NCBI RefSeq assembly: GCF_027587375.1
Contig: NZ_JAMXIC010000002.1
Coordinates: 1 to 64,000 of the forward strand
Length of the DNA stretch: 64,000 bases
Reading direction: 5' to 3'
DNA from: Arthrobacter sp. B2a2-09
Lineage (GTDB): Bacteria; Actinomycetota; Actinomycetes; Actinomycetales; Micrococcaceae
Part shown: positions 33,765-43,521 of the stretch, in pieces
Numbering within the stretch: the first letter of the stretch is position 1
Layout: every line of letters starts with the position of its first letter
The notes under the pieces: model-generated
Told to the model about the DNA's origin: nothing
What the model saw: only the letters and a program-made list of their open reading frames with translations
Database searches by the model: none
Program-made: the position numbers and the translations under genes

Positions 33765-34283
33765 GTGCAGCATCCAACTGGTCTGGCATCGGGTCGCGGT
33801 GCGCCGGCACGCCCACGGGCTGGGCTTTGTCCGGTCACCCTCCAAGCGCACGAGATCGATCTTGCCTGTGAATCCGGCCTCGAATCGATTGAATTGGGTT
33901 TGGATCTGCATCTTGCCGGGGGAGATCTGGAAAATGGGCGGCGGGCGCAGTCGGCCGTTGTCGGCGTCCATGCGCCGCTCGCGGGGGCCGCGCTGACCAA
34001 TACGTCGCGGGGTGCCATTCTCCGTGAACCTGAGTTAGTCGACGCGCTGGGCCAACGTCCCGATCTCGTTGCGATCCTTGACGTCACCTGGCCCGAGCCG
34101 CCCGAGCGTGATTCACCGCTTTTCCATCTGCCCTACGTGTTGCATACGGGCCACGCGGCGGGCGCCGGGGGCACGGAGTGCTTCGCGCTCGGGGATCTCG
34201 TCGCCGACGAAGTTGCGCGGTTTGTGCGAGGTTTGCCCCTCCAGCACGCCGTTACCCAGAGGCAATCGCGCGTTCGCGCGTGA
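33765..34283 (+). pseudogene. fused remnant of sugar isomerase and D-2-hydroxyacid dehydrogenase genes
   Basis: From GTG 33765, with a TGGAGG ribosome site like the intact copy, the frame reads RAGLCPVTLQAHEIDLACES and GLESIELGLDLHLAGGDLE, the N-terminus of the isomerase at 8737. It then jumps to VVGVHAPLAG, NTSRGAIL, DVTWPEPPERDSPLF and LHTGHAAGAGGTECFA, the C-terminal half of the dehydrogenase at 6912. Two internal deletions keep one open frame of 172 codons. It lacks the TIM barrel and the NAD domain, so no activity is expected. Confidence 0.8.
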
Positions 34284-34319
34284 GATGCACTTTGGAAGCA
34301 TCGGCTGACCCTTTTTGGC

Positions 34320-34327
34320 AATCGGTT
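34320..34327. promoter_or_regulatory. class A operator candidate (AATCGGTT)
   Basis: The core lies in GGCAATCGGTTGTC, 90 bases before the start of the GH3 pseudogene. It shows that the lost GH3 was part of the class A group. Confidence 0.5.
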
Positions 34328-34416
34328 GTCAGCCATTCATTGAACTATTTGAACTGCAGGACGCGTCGAGCCTTTGCTTGCTGACCTTCCGGCAGACCAA
34401 TTGGAAAGGATCCCTG

Positions 34417-35696
34417 ATGGCGGATTACCCCTACAGCGACGCGGCGCTTGAGGTCGAGGCGCGCGTCTCCGATCTGCTCTCCCGCATGACTCTGGATGAC
34501 AAGGTTGGACTGATCTTCCACTCTTCCACCGGGCTGGCCAATCCCGAGTCCCGGGACCAATACGGACGCCCTGCCGCTGGAGAATTGATCCGTGACCGTC
34601 ACATCACGGCGTTCCTCCTTCAGGGTTCGCCGAAGTCAGGGCGCGAGTTGGCTGAATGGCACAACCGCGTGCAGCGGATAGCGTTGGAACACCCCCTGGG
34701 AATCCCCGTGACTGTTTCGTCCGACCCCCGGCACGCAGTGACCGATAATCCGTTGACAGGCAATGAGTCCGCGGCGTTCTCCCGCTGGCCAGAGCCGATC
34801 GGCATCGCCGCGATCGGGGACGAGGCGGTCGCGGAACAATTTGGCGACGTGACCCGACGGGAGTACATGGCCGGCGGGATCCGGCTTGCCCTGCATCCCC
34901 AGATCGACCTCACAACAGAGCCGCGTTGGGCGCGCCAGGTGCAGAGGTTGACCAGTTCGGCGGCGAGAACGGAACCGATGTGCTCCTCGGCGTCGTGAAG
35001 GCCGGACGAATTCCGGAGTCCCGCCTGGATGAGTCGGTTCGGCGCCTCCTGCGGGAGAAGTTCCGCCTGGGTCTTTTCGATGGTGGGCGCTTCGTCGAAG
35101 AATCGGCGGCCGCGATCGTCATCGGTTCGCCCGAAAACGTTGAGGCGGGCCGCCGCGCGCAACAATCATCCGTGACGCTCTTGAAGAACGGTAAGCCGAG
35201 CGACGAACTGCTTCCGCTTCGACCCGGAATCAAGGTATATGCCGAAGGAATGGACGTTGCCGCATTCGACGGTGTGGCCGCGGTTGTCGAGTCCCCGGAG
35301 GAAGCGGATGTCGCTGTCCTGCGGCTCACCGCGCCGTCAGGGGCCGATCCCGCTCGCGGGTTCCTGGGCTCCATGCACATGGGCAGTCTCGAGTTCGATG
35401 CGGAAGTGGTGGCGCATGTCAATGCGATAGCCGAGCTCGTTCCGACGGTTGTAGATGTATTCCTTGAGCGCCCGGCGATCTTGACCCCGTTGAAGGCGCT
35501 GGTTCTCGCTGGCTCATACGGGACCGACGACGCGCCGTTTGTTGACGTGCTCTTCGGTGCCGCGAAGCCACTCGGCAAGCTGCCTTTCGACCTTCCGAGA
35601 TCGATGGCGGCGGTCGAGGGGAGTCGAGAAGACGTTCCTTTCGACACTGTGGATCCACTCTTCACATTCGGACACGGACTCCGATACGACGAGTAG
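34417..35696 (+). pseudogene. GH3 glycosidase gene with central deletion and frame change
   Basis: The first frame (34417 to about 34923) reads YPYSDAALEVEARVSDLLSR, then MTLDDKVGLIF, then VSSDPRHAVTDNP and TTEPRWAR. The next frame (from about 34926 to 35696) reads VDQFGGENGTDVLLGVVKAG, RRLLREKFRLGLFDGG and PLFTFGHGLRYDE. In an intact GH3 about 200 residues, including the catalytic Asp region, lie between these blocks. The gene is therefore inactive. It keeps its ribosome site (GAAAGGATCC) and a class A site upstream. It belongs to a GH3 subgroup different from the intact GH3 at 29759. Confidence 0.85.
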
Positions 35697-35886
35697 TCCG
35701 GCTCACACGCACGAGCCACGGGTCGACGTCGTGCCGGCGTCGGACGTGTGACCTTCCCAGAGGGATGTGTTCACGCCCCCTCAGGGCTGTCCATTGAGCG
35801 CGCCCTGCAGCCCTTGGGTGCTCCGGGCAGCCCGTGACTTGAAACACTCGTGTACGGATGTTACGGCGCTGACAACAATTCACGGC

Positions 35887-35921
35887 AACCGATTGACAAG
35901 TAATCAAAATCACAGTTAACT
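35887..35921 (+). promoter_or_regulatory. promoter of the ABC operon with overlapping class A operator
   Basis: TTGACA at 35893-35898, a 17-base spacer and TTAACT at 35916-35921 make a good vegetative-type promoter. The class A core AACCGATT at 35887-35894 overlaps the -35 box by two bases, so a bound LacI protein would block it. The first gene starts 57 bases after the -10 box. Confidence 0.6.
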
Positions 35922-35978
35922 CGCGTTAGTGACGAGGAATCTCCTCGACAAAAGCGTGTCTTGACCGAAGGAGCTCAC

Positions 35979-37532
35979 ATGCAGCAAAACAAAACAATAG
36001 GAACGTTTTCCCGGCGCCAAGTGGTCGCAGGTATGCTCGCGACCACTGCGTTCGCACTCACAGCCTGCAGCCCCAAAGGTGGCGCTGCCAGCAGGGTTGC
36101 CAAGAAGCAAGACCTCAGTATTTCCATCATGCAGCAGCCTGGTTCGCTTGACCCGGTCGCGCTCTCGGAGGGCAGCGACTCATTCCTTTGGAGCTCGATC
36201 TACGACACCCTGCTCCTGACAAGCGCGGAGGGGAAGATCGTTCCGAACGCCGCAAAATCGTTCGACTACTCCAAAGATGGGAAGACACTCACCCTCACCT
36301 TGCGCGAGGGCTTGCTCTTCTCAAATGGGAAGGTTCCGACAAGCAAGGACGTGAAATTCTCCCTCGAGCGGATCAAAACCACGCCTGGCCCGGGACAATT
36401 CCAGGCTTTGAACATTGCGTCGGTAGACGCGCCTGATGACGCCACGGTTGTCATCAAACTGACCACGCCGGACCCGAACCTCTTGCGCTACCTCACGGCG
36501 CGGTGTGGCATCATCAGTGATGCCGCCACTGCCAGGGATGCCTCAACGAAGCTCAACCCGGTGGGCAGCGGTCCCTACACCCTCGACACGGCCAAGACCA
36601 CGGCAGGGGCAACCTATGTGCTCAAGCGTCGGGACGACTACTGGGGCGCCGCTACCTTCCCCTTCGCCAACGTGACTCTCAAGGTTATGGCCGACACCAC
36701 AGCCGTCGAGAACGCCCTGCGTTCAGGCCAGATTGACGTATCGACCATCGCCCCTACGTCGCAAGAGTCGTTCAAGAAGCAGAACTTCACATTCACCAAA
36801 CTGGACGTTACCTCGGTCTTCCAACTGCTCATCGCCGACCGTGCGGGAACGATCCAGCCAGCGCTGGCCGATCTTCGTGTTCGTAAAGCGATCAACATGG
36901 CATTCGACCGCGATGCCATCGGCAAGTCGGCACTTGCGGGATTGGGAACGCCCACGTCCCAGCTGTTCTTTCCCTTCTTCCCGGGATCGGTCAAGAAGCT
37001 GGATTCGCTGTACCCTCACGACCCCGAAGGCGCGCGCAAGCTGCTTGCGGAGGCCGGCTATGCGAACGGCTTCGATGTCAAGATGCCGAGCCTCGTCTAC
37101 ACGCCTACCTTCGAGCCCTTGATCACCCAGGCTCTGGCAGATATCGGCATCAGGGTCACTTGGAACCCCATCCCACCCCAGGAGACGAGCAAGGCTATCA
37201 CCTCCGCCTCCTACCCGATGATCCTCTGGGTCGATGGAGTCTCCCCTGGTGCGACCATTATCAACAGCCACTTCACGCCCAAGGGTTACCTCAATCCATT
37301 CCATGTCGAGGACCCGCGGCTCGCGCCGTTGGTTGCCGAATCAGCAATCACCATCGACCCTGACCGCCAGGCCGCGATCTACGAGAAGATCAACACCTTC
37401 GCCGTGGAGAACGCGTGGGACGCGCCTCTGGCCTTCAACGGACAGCTCTTTGCGGCCGCACCGGGATACAAGTATGTCGGTACCTCGCCGATGAACTTGA
37501 GCAGCCTGCGCGTATTCGCCGTCGCAGCCTAA
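35979..37532 (+). CDS. ABC transporter solute-binding lipoprotein (SBP family 5)
   Basis: A 517-residue extracytoplasmic binding protein of the peptide/nickel/glycoside family. The N-terminus has twin arginines (FSRRQVVAGM) and the lipobox ALTAC with the lipidated Cys at 30, so it is a Tat-type lipoprotein. Family features include PGSLDPVALSEGSDSFLWSS near residue 60, the PVGSGPYTL motif and the DRDAIGKSAL segment. The ATG at 35979 follows GAAGGAG. It is the first gene of an importer operon with two permease and two ATPase units. Family 5 proteins also bind oligosaccharides and plant glycosides, which would fit the glycosidase neighbours better than peptides. Confidence 0.9.
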   Translation: MQQNKTIGTFSRRQVVAGMLATTAFALTACSPKGGAASRVAKKQDLSISIMQQPGSLDPVALSEGSDSFLWSSIYDTLLLTSAEGKIVPNAAKSFDYSKDGKTLTLTLREGLLFSNGKVPTSKDVKFSLERIKTTPGPGQFQALNIASVDAPDDATVVIKLTTPDPNLLRYLTARCGIISDAATARDASTKLNPVGSGPYTLDTAKTTAGATYVLKRRDDYWGAATFPFANVTLKVMADTTAVENALRSGQIDVSTIAPTSQESFKKQNFTFTKLDVTSVFQLLIADRAGTIQPALADLRVRKAINMAFDRDAIGKSALAGLGTPTSQLFFPFFPGSVKKLDSLYPHDPEGARKLLAEAGYANGFDVKMPSLVYTPTFEPLITQALADIGIRVTWNPIPPQETSKAITSASYPMILWVDGVSPGATIINSHFTPKGYLNPFHVEDPRLAPLVAESAITIDPDRQAAIYEKINTFAVENAWDAPLAFNGQLFAAAPGYKYVGTSPMNLSSLRVFAVAA

Positions 37533-37604
37533 TGCGCAGGATCGGGTGCGCGGCCCTTGACGGCGGCGCGCACCCGGATCCTCCCTTTTGATTCGGAGAA
37601 ACTT

Positions 37605-38546
37605 ATGCTCTCTTTTGCCTTGCGGCGCATAGGAGTCGGCCTCGTGCTCACGTTGGTCATGACCTTTATTACATTTTGGCTTCTCAGCTTTTCCTTCGAG
37701 AGTATCGTCTCGAGCCGACTGGGACAGGCAGCGACGCCGGAGTCCATCGCCGCTGTGAAGGTCCAGCTGGGCTTTGACAGGCCGCTCATGGTCCAGTACG
37801 GCGAGTGGCTCTGGAACGTGCTCCACGGTGACTTCGGGGTGTCCTTGTTTACGCAGGAACCCGTGTCGGGGGCCGTCTTCGCCCGGCTCGGCGTCACCCT
37901 CTCAGTTGTCCTGCCAGCACTGATCATCTCGACCCTCAGCGCCGTCGTGCTGGGTGTGTTCGCGGCCAGCCGCGCGGGCGCAGCTGACAAGATCACCCAG
38001 GGGATCATGCTTGTCGGCCATTTCGTGCCCGGCCTGCTGGTGGCGATTGCGCTCGTCGTAGTCTTTGCGGTCAATCTCGGGTGGTTGCCGGCGACAGGCT
38101 TCACGCCATTCTCCGAAGACCCTGGTCTGTGGCTGGCCTCGGTGGTGATTCCGGTCACGGTGCTTTCCATTGGTGGCGCTGCCAACATCGCCTCGCAAGT
38201 GCGAGGGAGCATGATCGATGAACTGCGCAAGGATTACGTACGGACCCTTCGCACGCGGGGCATCCCGACGAACTCGATCATCCTGCGCCACGCGCTCCGC
38301 AACTCGGCCGGTCCGGCCCTGACTGTCTTCTCCCTTGAGTTCCTTGCCATGTTTGGTTCCGCGCTCATTATTGAGCAGGTATTCGCCCTGCCAGGGTTCG
38401 GGACGTTTTCATTCAACTCAGCGCTGATTGGTGATATTCCGGTGATCATGGGACTCGCTGTGTTTGGAACCCTCATGACAATCACTGTCAATCTTCTGGC
38501 CGACTTGGGAATCGGCTGGCTTAACCCGAAGGCACGAGTCTATTGA
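37605..38546 (+). CDS. ABC transporter permease (DppB/OppB type)
   Basis: A 313-residue inner-membrane permease with about six helices. The conserved cytoplasmic EAA loop reads LRKDYVRTLRTRGIPTNSII and meets the ATPases. The N-terminal anchor helix is ALRRIGVGLVLTLVMTFI. The ATG at 37605 lies six bases after CGGAG. Its stop overlaps the TTG start of the next gene (TTGA). It forms the channel together with the permease half of the following fusion protein. Confidence 0.9.
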   Translation: MLSFALRRIGVGLVLTLVMTFITFWLLSFSFESIVSSRLGQAATPESIAAVKVQLGFDRPLMVQYGEWLWNVLHGDFGVSLFTQEPVSGAVFARLGVTLSVVLPALIISTLSAVVLGVFAASRAGAADKITQGIMLVGHFVPGLLVAIALVVVFAVNLGWLPATGFTPFSEDPGLWLASVVIPVTVLSIGGAANIASQVRGSMIDELRKDYVRTLRTRGIPTNSIILRHALRNSAGPALTVFSLEFLAMFGSALIIEQVFALPGFGTFSFNSALIGDIPVIMGLAVFGTLMTITVNLLADLGIGWLNPKARVY

Positions 38547-40357
38547 GCAACGACACCGCAACTGAACAGTCAGCGCTGCCGGCGGCCAAGGGCCGCACAC
38601 CGCTCTGGAAAAAGCTGTTGAAGGATCCACAGTCTTCCATTGCAGGTGGGGTCATCTTCATTATTGTCCTCCTCGGCGTTCTTGCTCCGTGGATAACCGG
38701 GCACGGGCCCAACACAGTGCGGCTGGAGAGCATCAATTCACCGTTCAACTCTCCGGGGTATCCACTGGGCACGGATCAGTACGGACGTGATATCTGGTCA
38801 CGACTCCTCCATTCGATCAACACCAGCTCCATCACCGCGGTGATCTCCACAACTATTGCGATCGGCATTGGTTCGGTGTTCGGGCTTGTCGGGGGGTACT
38901 TCGACCGACTCCGGGGCATCACGGAGTGGGTTTTTGCCCTCATCATGACGTTCCCTGGAATGCTCGTGCTGATCCTGCTTCTGCCCATCACTGGCGGTGA
39001 TTTTCGGATCACAATGGCAATCTTTGGTGTGATGCTGTCACCTGGCATCTACCGCATCGTGCGGAACCAAGTCGTGGGCGTGAAGTCGGAGCTCTACATC
39101 GATGCAGCCCGGGTTTCTGGCGTTAGCACGATCCGCATCCTCGTCCGTCACGTCTTTTCGGCGGTGCGCGGCCCTGTCATCATCGCGGCGGCCTTCATGG
39201 CAGGGTCAGCGATCAGCATCCAGGCAGGGCTTGCCTTCCTTGGCGTCGGTTCAAAAGAGACGCCCAGCTTTGGCGCAATGATCAACGATGGATTCCGCAA
39301 CCTCTACATTGATCCGTTGCAATACATCTGGCCCAGCCTCTTGCTTGGCATCATCAACGCGGCACTGGTTCTCTTCGGCAACGCATTGCGGGACGCGATG
39401 CAGGGAGCACAGCCGAAGCCGGCAAAGATTGGCCAGAAGGTTGACGCAAAGGCCGGAGCCGCTGGGCAGAACAAGATTTCGACTGTAGGTAAGCCCTCCG
39501 GAAACGAAGGAGTTCCATTCCTGGAAGTTACAGATCTGGTCATCGCCTACCCCAGGCCCGACGGCTCACTCAACGACGTCGTACACGGCGTAAACCTTCG
39601 GATCGAGGCCGCAGAGACACTGGGGCTTGTCGGCGAATCCGGATCGGGAAAGACACAGACTGCGTTTGCAATCCTGGGAGTGCTACCCCCTGAGGCTGTC
39701 GTCCGAAGCGGTTCAATCCGCGTTGGTGGGCGTGAATTGATCGGCATGACGGAGACTGACTTGCGAAGGATCCGAGGGAAACAGATCGCCTACATTCCGC
39801 AGGAGCCGATGTCGAACCTGGACCCTGTGTACACGGTCGGAGCCCAACTGGTTGAGGGCATTCGAGCTGCGACTGGCGTCTCGGCGAGGGCGGCAAAGGA
39901 ACGTGCGCTTTCTCTGCTCGCACGTGTGGGAATCCCCGAACCGATCCGAACGTTCGGGGCCTACCCGCACCAGATTTCGGGCGGCATGGCGCAGCGCGTT
40001 CTGATCGCAGGTGCCGTGGCTAGCAACCCGAAATTGCTGATCGCCGACGAACCGACGACTGCGCTGGATGTCACCGTCCAGGCCGAAATACTGGACCTGC
40101 TGCGCGATCTACAAGAGGAATTGGGAATGGCAGTTCTGCTCGTCACGCATAACTTCGGTGTGGTCGCCGACATATGCAGTCGCATCAGTGTGATGCATGG
40201 CGGGCAGATCGTCGAGACCGGAGATGTGTTCGATGTGTTCCGGGAGCCTCAGCATGAATACACGCAGAAGCTCCTCAACGCAATTCTTGACGAGACGTCC
40301 CATCGGAAAGATCCTCCGGTTGAGACCTTGGAACTAGCTGGAGGTGCAAAACGATGA
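38543..40357 (+). CDS. ABC transporter permease-ATPase fusion (DppC-DppD type)
   Basis: A 604-residue fusion. Residues about 1-290 form a DppC-like permease with a [14 protein letters not shown] motif and the EAA loop [20 protein letters not shown]. Residues about 325-585 form an ATPase with Walker [12 protein letters not shown]-loop [12 protein letters not shown], signature [14 protein letters not shown], Walker [13 protein letters not shown] and switch His in VTHNF. A polar Gly/Ala/Lys linker of about 35 residues joins them. Such fusions occur in actinobacteria, while the two parts are separate genes in most bacteria. It starts at TTG, coupled to the upstream permease, and its stop overlaps the next ATPase gene. 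Confidence 0.92.
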   Translation: MSNDTATEQSALPAAKGRTPLWKKLLKDPQSSIAGGVIFIIVLLGVLAPWITGHGPNTVRLESINSPFNSPGYPLGTDQYGRDIWSRLLHSINTSSITAVISTTIAIGIGSVFGLVGGYFDRLRGITEWVFALIMTFPGMLVLILLLPITGGDFRITMAIFGVMLSPGIYRIVRNQVVGVKSELYIDAARVSGVSTIRILVRHVFSAVRGPVIIAAAFMAGSAISIQAGLAFLGVGSKETPSFGAMINDGFRNLYIDPLQYIWPSLLLGIINAALVLFGNALRDAMQGAQPKPAKIGQKVDAKAGAAGQNKISTVGKPSGNEGVPFLEVTDLVIAYPRPDGSLNDVVHGVNLRIEAAETLGLVGESGSGKTQTAFAILGVLPPEAVVRSGSIRVGGRELIGMTETDLRRIRGKQIAYIPQEPMSNLDPVYTVGAQLVEGIRAATGVSARAAKERALSLLARVGIPEPIRTFGAYPHQISGGMAQRVLIAGAVASNPKLLIADEPTTALDVTVQAEILDLLRDLQEELGMAVLLVTHNFGVVADICSRISVMHGGQIVETGDVFDVFREPQHEYTQKLLNAILDETSHRKDPPVETLELAGGAKR

Positions 40358-41184
40358 CCGCTCTACTGGACGTGCGTGACCTTCGAGTCACTTACCAGGG
40401 TCGTGGACTTCGTCGTCGGTCATATGAGGTGCTGCACGGCATCTCCTTGGCCATCGGCCGTGGGGAGACTCTCGGGGTGGTTGGCGAATCCGGCTCTGGC
40501 AAGTCAACGATCGGCCGAGCTGTGCTGGGCCTTGTAAAGCCCAGAGGCGGTACGATCCACTTCGATGGGCGAGATGTCACACACGCCGATGCCGCTACGC
40601 GCCGTGCATTGGCGAAGGACCTGCAGGTCATCTTCCAGGACCCCTATTCATCGCTCAGCCCCTCACTCACCGTCGGTGACATCCTCAGTGAGCCGCTGAT
40701 CGTACAGGGGGCGAGCCGGCACGATGCGCGTCGCCGGGTGCAGGAGTTGCTTGATCAAGTGGGCCTGCCAAGAGACGCGGCAGACCGCATCCCGAGGGAG
40801 TTCAGCGGAGGCCAGCGTCAACGCGTCGCGATCGCGCGGGCCCTTGCGCCGGAACCGCGTCTGATCGTATGCGACGAACCGGTATCCGCACTCGATCTGT
40901 CCACGCAGGCGCGGGTATTGGAACTGTTGATCGACATCCAGCGCCGCACCGGAGTCTCCTACCTCTTCGTGTCGCACGATCTAGCGGTGGTCCGCCACAT
41001 CAGCCACCGCGTGAGCGTCGTATACCGCGGGGACATCGTCGAGACTGGAGCCGCCGAAGTTGTGACGCGCGCCCCCGAGCACCCATACACTCAGCAACTG
41101 CTCCTAGCGGCGCCGGTTGCCGATCCGGTCACACAGCAAAAGCGCCGTGCAGAGCGCAAACTTTTCCGTGCGCAACACGGGTAA
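40354..41184 (+). CDS. ABC transporter ATPase (DppF/OppF type)
   Basis: A 276-residue ATPase with Walker A GESGSGKSTI, Q-loop VIFQDPYSSLSPSLT, signature EFSGGQRQRVAIARAL, Walker B LIVCDEPVSALD and the switch His in FVSHDLAVV. The C-terminus has the family 5 ending TRAPEHPYTQQLLLAAPV. The ATG overlaps the fusion gene stop (ATGA). It forms the ATPase heterodimer with the C-terminal domain of the fusion protein. The PTE gene follows 22 bases later and is probably in the same transcript. Confidence 0.92.
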   Translation: MTALLDVRDLRVTYQGRGLRRRSYEVLHGISLAIGRGETLGVVGESGSGKSTIGRAVLGLVKPRGGTIHFDGRDVTHADAATRRALAKDLQVIFQDPYSSLSPSLTVGDILSEPLIVQGASRHDARRRVQELLDQVGLPRDAADRIPREFSGGQRQRVAIARALAPEPRLIVCDEPVSALDLSTQARVLELLIDIQRRTGVSYLFVSHDLAVVRHISHRVSVVYRGDIVETGAAEVVTRAPEHPYTQQLLLAAPVADPVTQQKRRAERKLFRAQHG

Positions 41185-41205
41185 CACTAAAAGCGAGGAG
41201 AGAAC

Positions 41206-42297
41206 ATGAGTATTATCACGACAGTTCGGGGCGACATAGCGCCCGAGGAACTTGGCTACACATCAATGCACGAGCACTTAAATGCGGACTTCTCGTTGAT
41301 GGCGGCCCTCATGGCCCGATATGGTGCCCCCAAGATCTCCCCGGAGTTGCTCGCCCTGCGGCCGGACAACATGGCGTTCCTACGCGATGGTGGCTACGCC
41401 TCCTCCCCGGAATGCGTGACTGCTGGGGACATTGAGTACACGGCAGCGGAGCTGGGCTATTTCAAGCAGATCGGTGGAAATGCGGTGTGTGACGCATCGC
41501 CGATCGGACTCCGCGGGGATGTCCGTGACCTGCTGCCGGCATCGGAAAAAGCAGACGTGCACGTGGTCTTCGCGACGGGACTGTACGTCGCCGACGCGCG
41601 GCCAGCAGAATTTCTGAACTACAGCGAGGACGATCTGGTGGCCTTCTTCACCAAGGAAGTCACGCGGGGCGTGGGTGCAACGAGCCTCCGGCCTGGATTC
41701 CTCAAGTGCGCCCTCTCAGCCACGGACCCCGCGGCCGAGCTACATGAGATAGAGGTCAGGACACTTCGGGCACTCGGACGGGTGAGCGCCGAAACCGGGC
41801 TGAGTTTGCATGTCCATACGGCATTCCCCATGTCACACGCCCAGGTTCTCACCGGATTGGAAATCGCCCTTTCGACCGGGATGATTCCCGATCGGCTCGT
41901 CATGATTCATATGGATTCGTTCCTGCGTCCGTGGGGTGCCCTGGAAAGCTATGTCAACGACATGTCCGTCGCTCTTAACGTGTCCACCGAGCTGCAGCGC
42001 GCCGTCCTGGACCATGGTGTCAACATTGGCTTCGACTCTTGGTCATCTACCGTCTCGATACTTCCAAGCGACTACGACCGTTTGAAGGGGCTCGTGGATT
42101 TGTTGCGCGCGGGCTACGGCTCGCACATCGTCATGGGCCATGACAACGGCACCAAGTCCCACGGGAAGTCCTACGGCTATTACGGATTCACGAAATTTGG
42201 TCAGTTTGTGCCACCGATGCTCAAACAACTCGGATTCGGCGACGAAGTCTATCGACAGCTCGTCGTCGACAATCCGGCCCGGATCCTTGCCCACTGA
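41206..42297 (+). CDS. phosphotriesterase-family metal-dependent hydrolase, paralogue 2
   Basis: A 363-residue PTE-family TIM barrel of the same length as the gene at 11928. All metal ligands are kept: His-x-His in SMHEHL, Lys in GFLKCAL, His in LHVHT, His in VMIHMD and Asp in MGHDNGT. GAGGAGAG precedes the ATG. It follows the importer genes by 22 bases and precedes the esterase by 36 bases, so importer, PTE hydrolase and esterase are likely made together. A lactonase or esterase acting on the imported molecule is the natural guess; true phosphotriesterase activity is unlikely. Confidence 0.88.
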   Translation: MSIITTVRGDIAPEELGYTSMHEHLNADFSLMAALMARYGAPKISPELLALRPDNMAFLRDGGYASSPECVTAGDIEYTAAELGYFKQIGGNAVCDASPIGLRGDVRDLLPASEKADVHVVFATGLYVADARPAEFLNYSEDDLVAFFTKEVTRGVGATSLRPGFLKCALSATDPAAELHEIEVRTLRALGRVSAETGLSLHVHTAFPMSHAQVLTGLEIALSTGMIPDRLVMIHMDSFLRPWGALESYVNDMSVALNVSTELQRAVLDHGVNIGFDSWSSTVSILPSDYDRLKGLVDLLRAGYGSHIVMGHDNGTKSHGKSYGYYGFTKFGQFVPPMLKQLGFGDEVYRQLVVDNPARILAH

Positions 42298-42333
42298 CGC
42301 CAGAGCCGGCACCAACACTAAAGGAGAGCAGAC

Positions 42334-43380
42334 ATGAGCATGCAATCACCATTTGGCGGCGCCATGCCGACAAGCACCCACATGGCAGAACGCAACATCC
42401 CGTTCCCGTCCACCATCAGCCCCGAGGCGCAGGCTGCTCTGGCGATGCACGCAGTGCTCCCGGCGCAAACCATGCTGGACCCGAGCGATGTGGAAGGCTG
42501 GGCGGCCTTCAAAGCCCAGCGCGCGGCCGCCGACGACGGGACAATCACCGCGATTGCCCTGGCAACTTCAGGCCTTGTCATACCCGAAAGGCAGAGCGAG
42601 CTTGAACGGCTCGAGTTCGGAACGGCGGTCGCGTATGTAGCCACTCCAGAGGGCCACAACGCAGACGACGAACGGATCTATTTCAACATCCACGGCGGGG
42701 GGATGACCGAAGGCGGCGGAGTTTTCGCAGAGACGTCCACGCGATTCGCCGCCGGGTGCTACGGAGTTCGCGTCTGGGGCATGGACTACCGGATGCTCCC
42801 GGACCACCCGTTCCCAGCAGGACTCGACGACTGCATGACGGTCTACCGCGAATTGCTCAAGATCCGCAGGCCTGAACAGATCATTGTTGGTGGGGTCTCG
42901 GGCGGTGCTAACCTCACCGCTGCGCTGCTGTTGCGTGCACGCGACGAAGGACTCCCGCTGCCAGCCGCGGCGGTTCTCTATTCGCCGGCAGTGGATTTTA
43001 CGATGTCCGGTGACACCCACGAGACGGAGCGCTTCGCAATGACCTCCGACGGACTCGGCGCCCTGGCGGACTTCTACGCCACCAACGACGACGTACTCAA
43101 CCCCTATATCTCGCCGCTCCTGGGCGAGTTCACGGCAGAGTTCCCGCCCACCATCCTCATCTCCGGCACGAGGGACTTCCTGCTCTCCGACACGGTGAGA
43201 TTGCATCGCAAGCTTCTGAAAGCCGGCGTTCACGCCGAACTCCACGTCTTCGAGGCGGCTCCACACGGGGGATTCGGAGGCCACGCACCGGAGGATCACG
43301 AACAGGTCGAAACCGTCCGGAACTTCATCGAAGCGGCGTGGGTGGCGGCGGCGGCACAGACGACGGCTCCGACCCGGTAG
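42334..43380 (+). CDS. alpha/beta-hydrolase, HSL family esterase
   Basis: A 348-residue esterase. The oxyanion motif is FNIHGGGMTEGGG (HGGG), the nucleophile elbow GGVSGGANLTA (GxSxG), the acid in SGTRDFLLSD and the His in EAAPHGGFGG. The chain closely resembles the esterase at 22626 in its second half (FPPTILISGTRDFLLSD). AAAGGAGA precedes the ATG. It is the last gene of the importer-PTE-esterase operon and is followed by a strong hairpin. Its decayed copy follows the other PTE gene at 13051, which supports a working link between these two hydrolases. No secretion signal is seen. Confidence 0.88.
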   Translation: MSMQSPFGGAMPTSTHMAERNIPFPSTISPEAQAALAMHAVLPAQTMLDPSDVEGWAAFKAQRAAADDGTITAIALATSGLVIPERQSELERLEFGTAVAYVATPEGHNADDERIYFNIHGGGMTEGGGVFAETSTRFAAGCYGVRVWGMDYRMLPDHPFPAGLDDCMTVYRELLKIRRPEQIIVGGVSGGANLTAALLLRARDEGLPLPAAAVLYSPAVDFTMSGDTHETERFAMTSDGLGALADFYATNDDVLNPYISPLLGEFTAEFPPTILISGTRDFLLSDTVRLHRKLLKAGVHAELHVFEAAPHGGFGGHAPEDHEQVETVRNFIEAAWVAAAAQTTAPTR

Positions 43381-43405
43381 TTGAGTATGGTGTACAGCCC
43401 GCTGC

Positions 43406-43437
43406 GGGACCGGCCGATTCAGTTATCGGTCGGTCCC
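43406..43437. terminator. strong hairpin between convergent esterase and TetR genes
   Basis: Positions 43406-43418 and 43425-43437 form a 13-bp stem with one mismatch and a 6-base loop (TCAGTT). It lies between two converging genes and probably ends both transcripts, although it lacks a T-tract. Confidence 0.6.
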
Positions 43438-43521
43438 CGGTGGGTGATACCCCAGACGGCGACTAAGCGGCTGTCGCGGCGGATCAGCCCTTGGGGTGGC
43501 CGACGGCGATTGCCATCAGTC

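Noticed and set aside
33883..33890. AATCGATT core within the isomerase-dehydrogenase remnant
   Set aside because: It matches class A by sequence but lies in former coding DNA (LESIEL). It is probably chance and was not counted as a promoter site.
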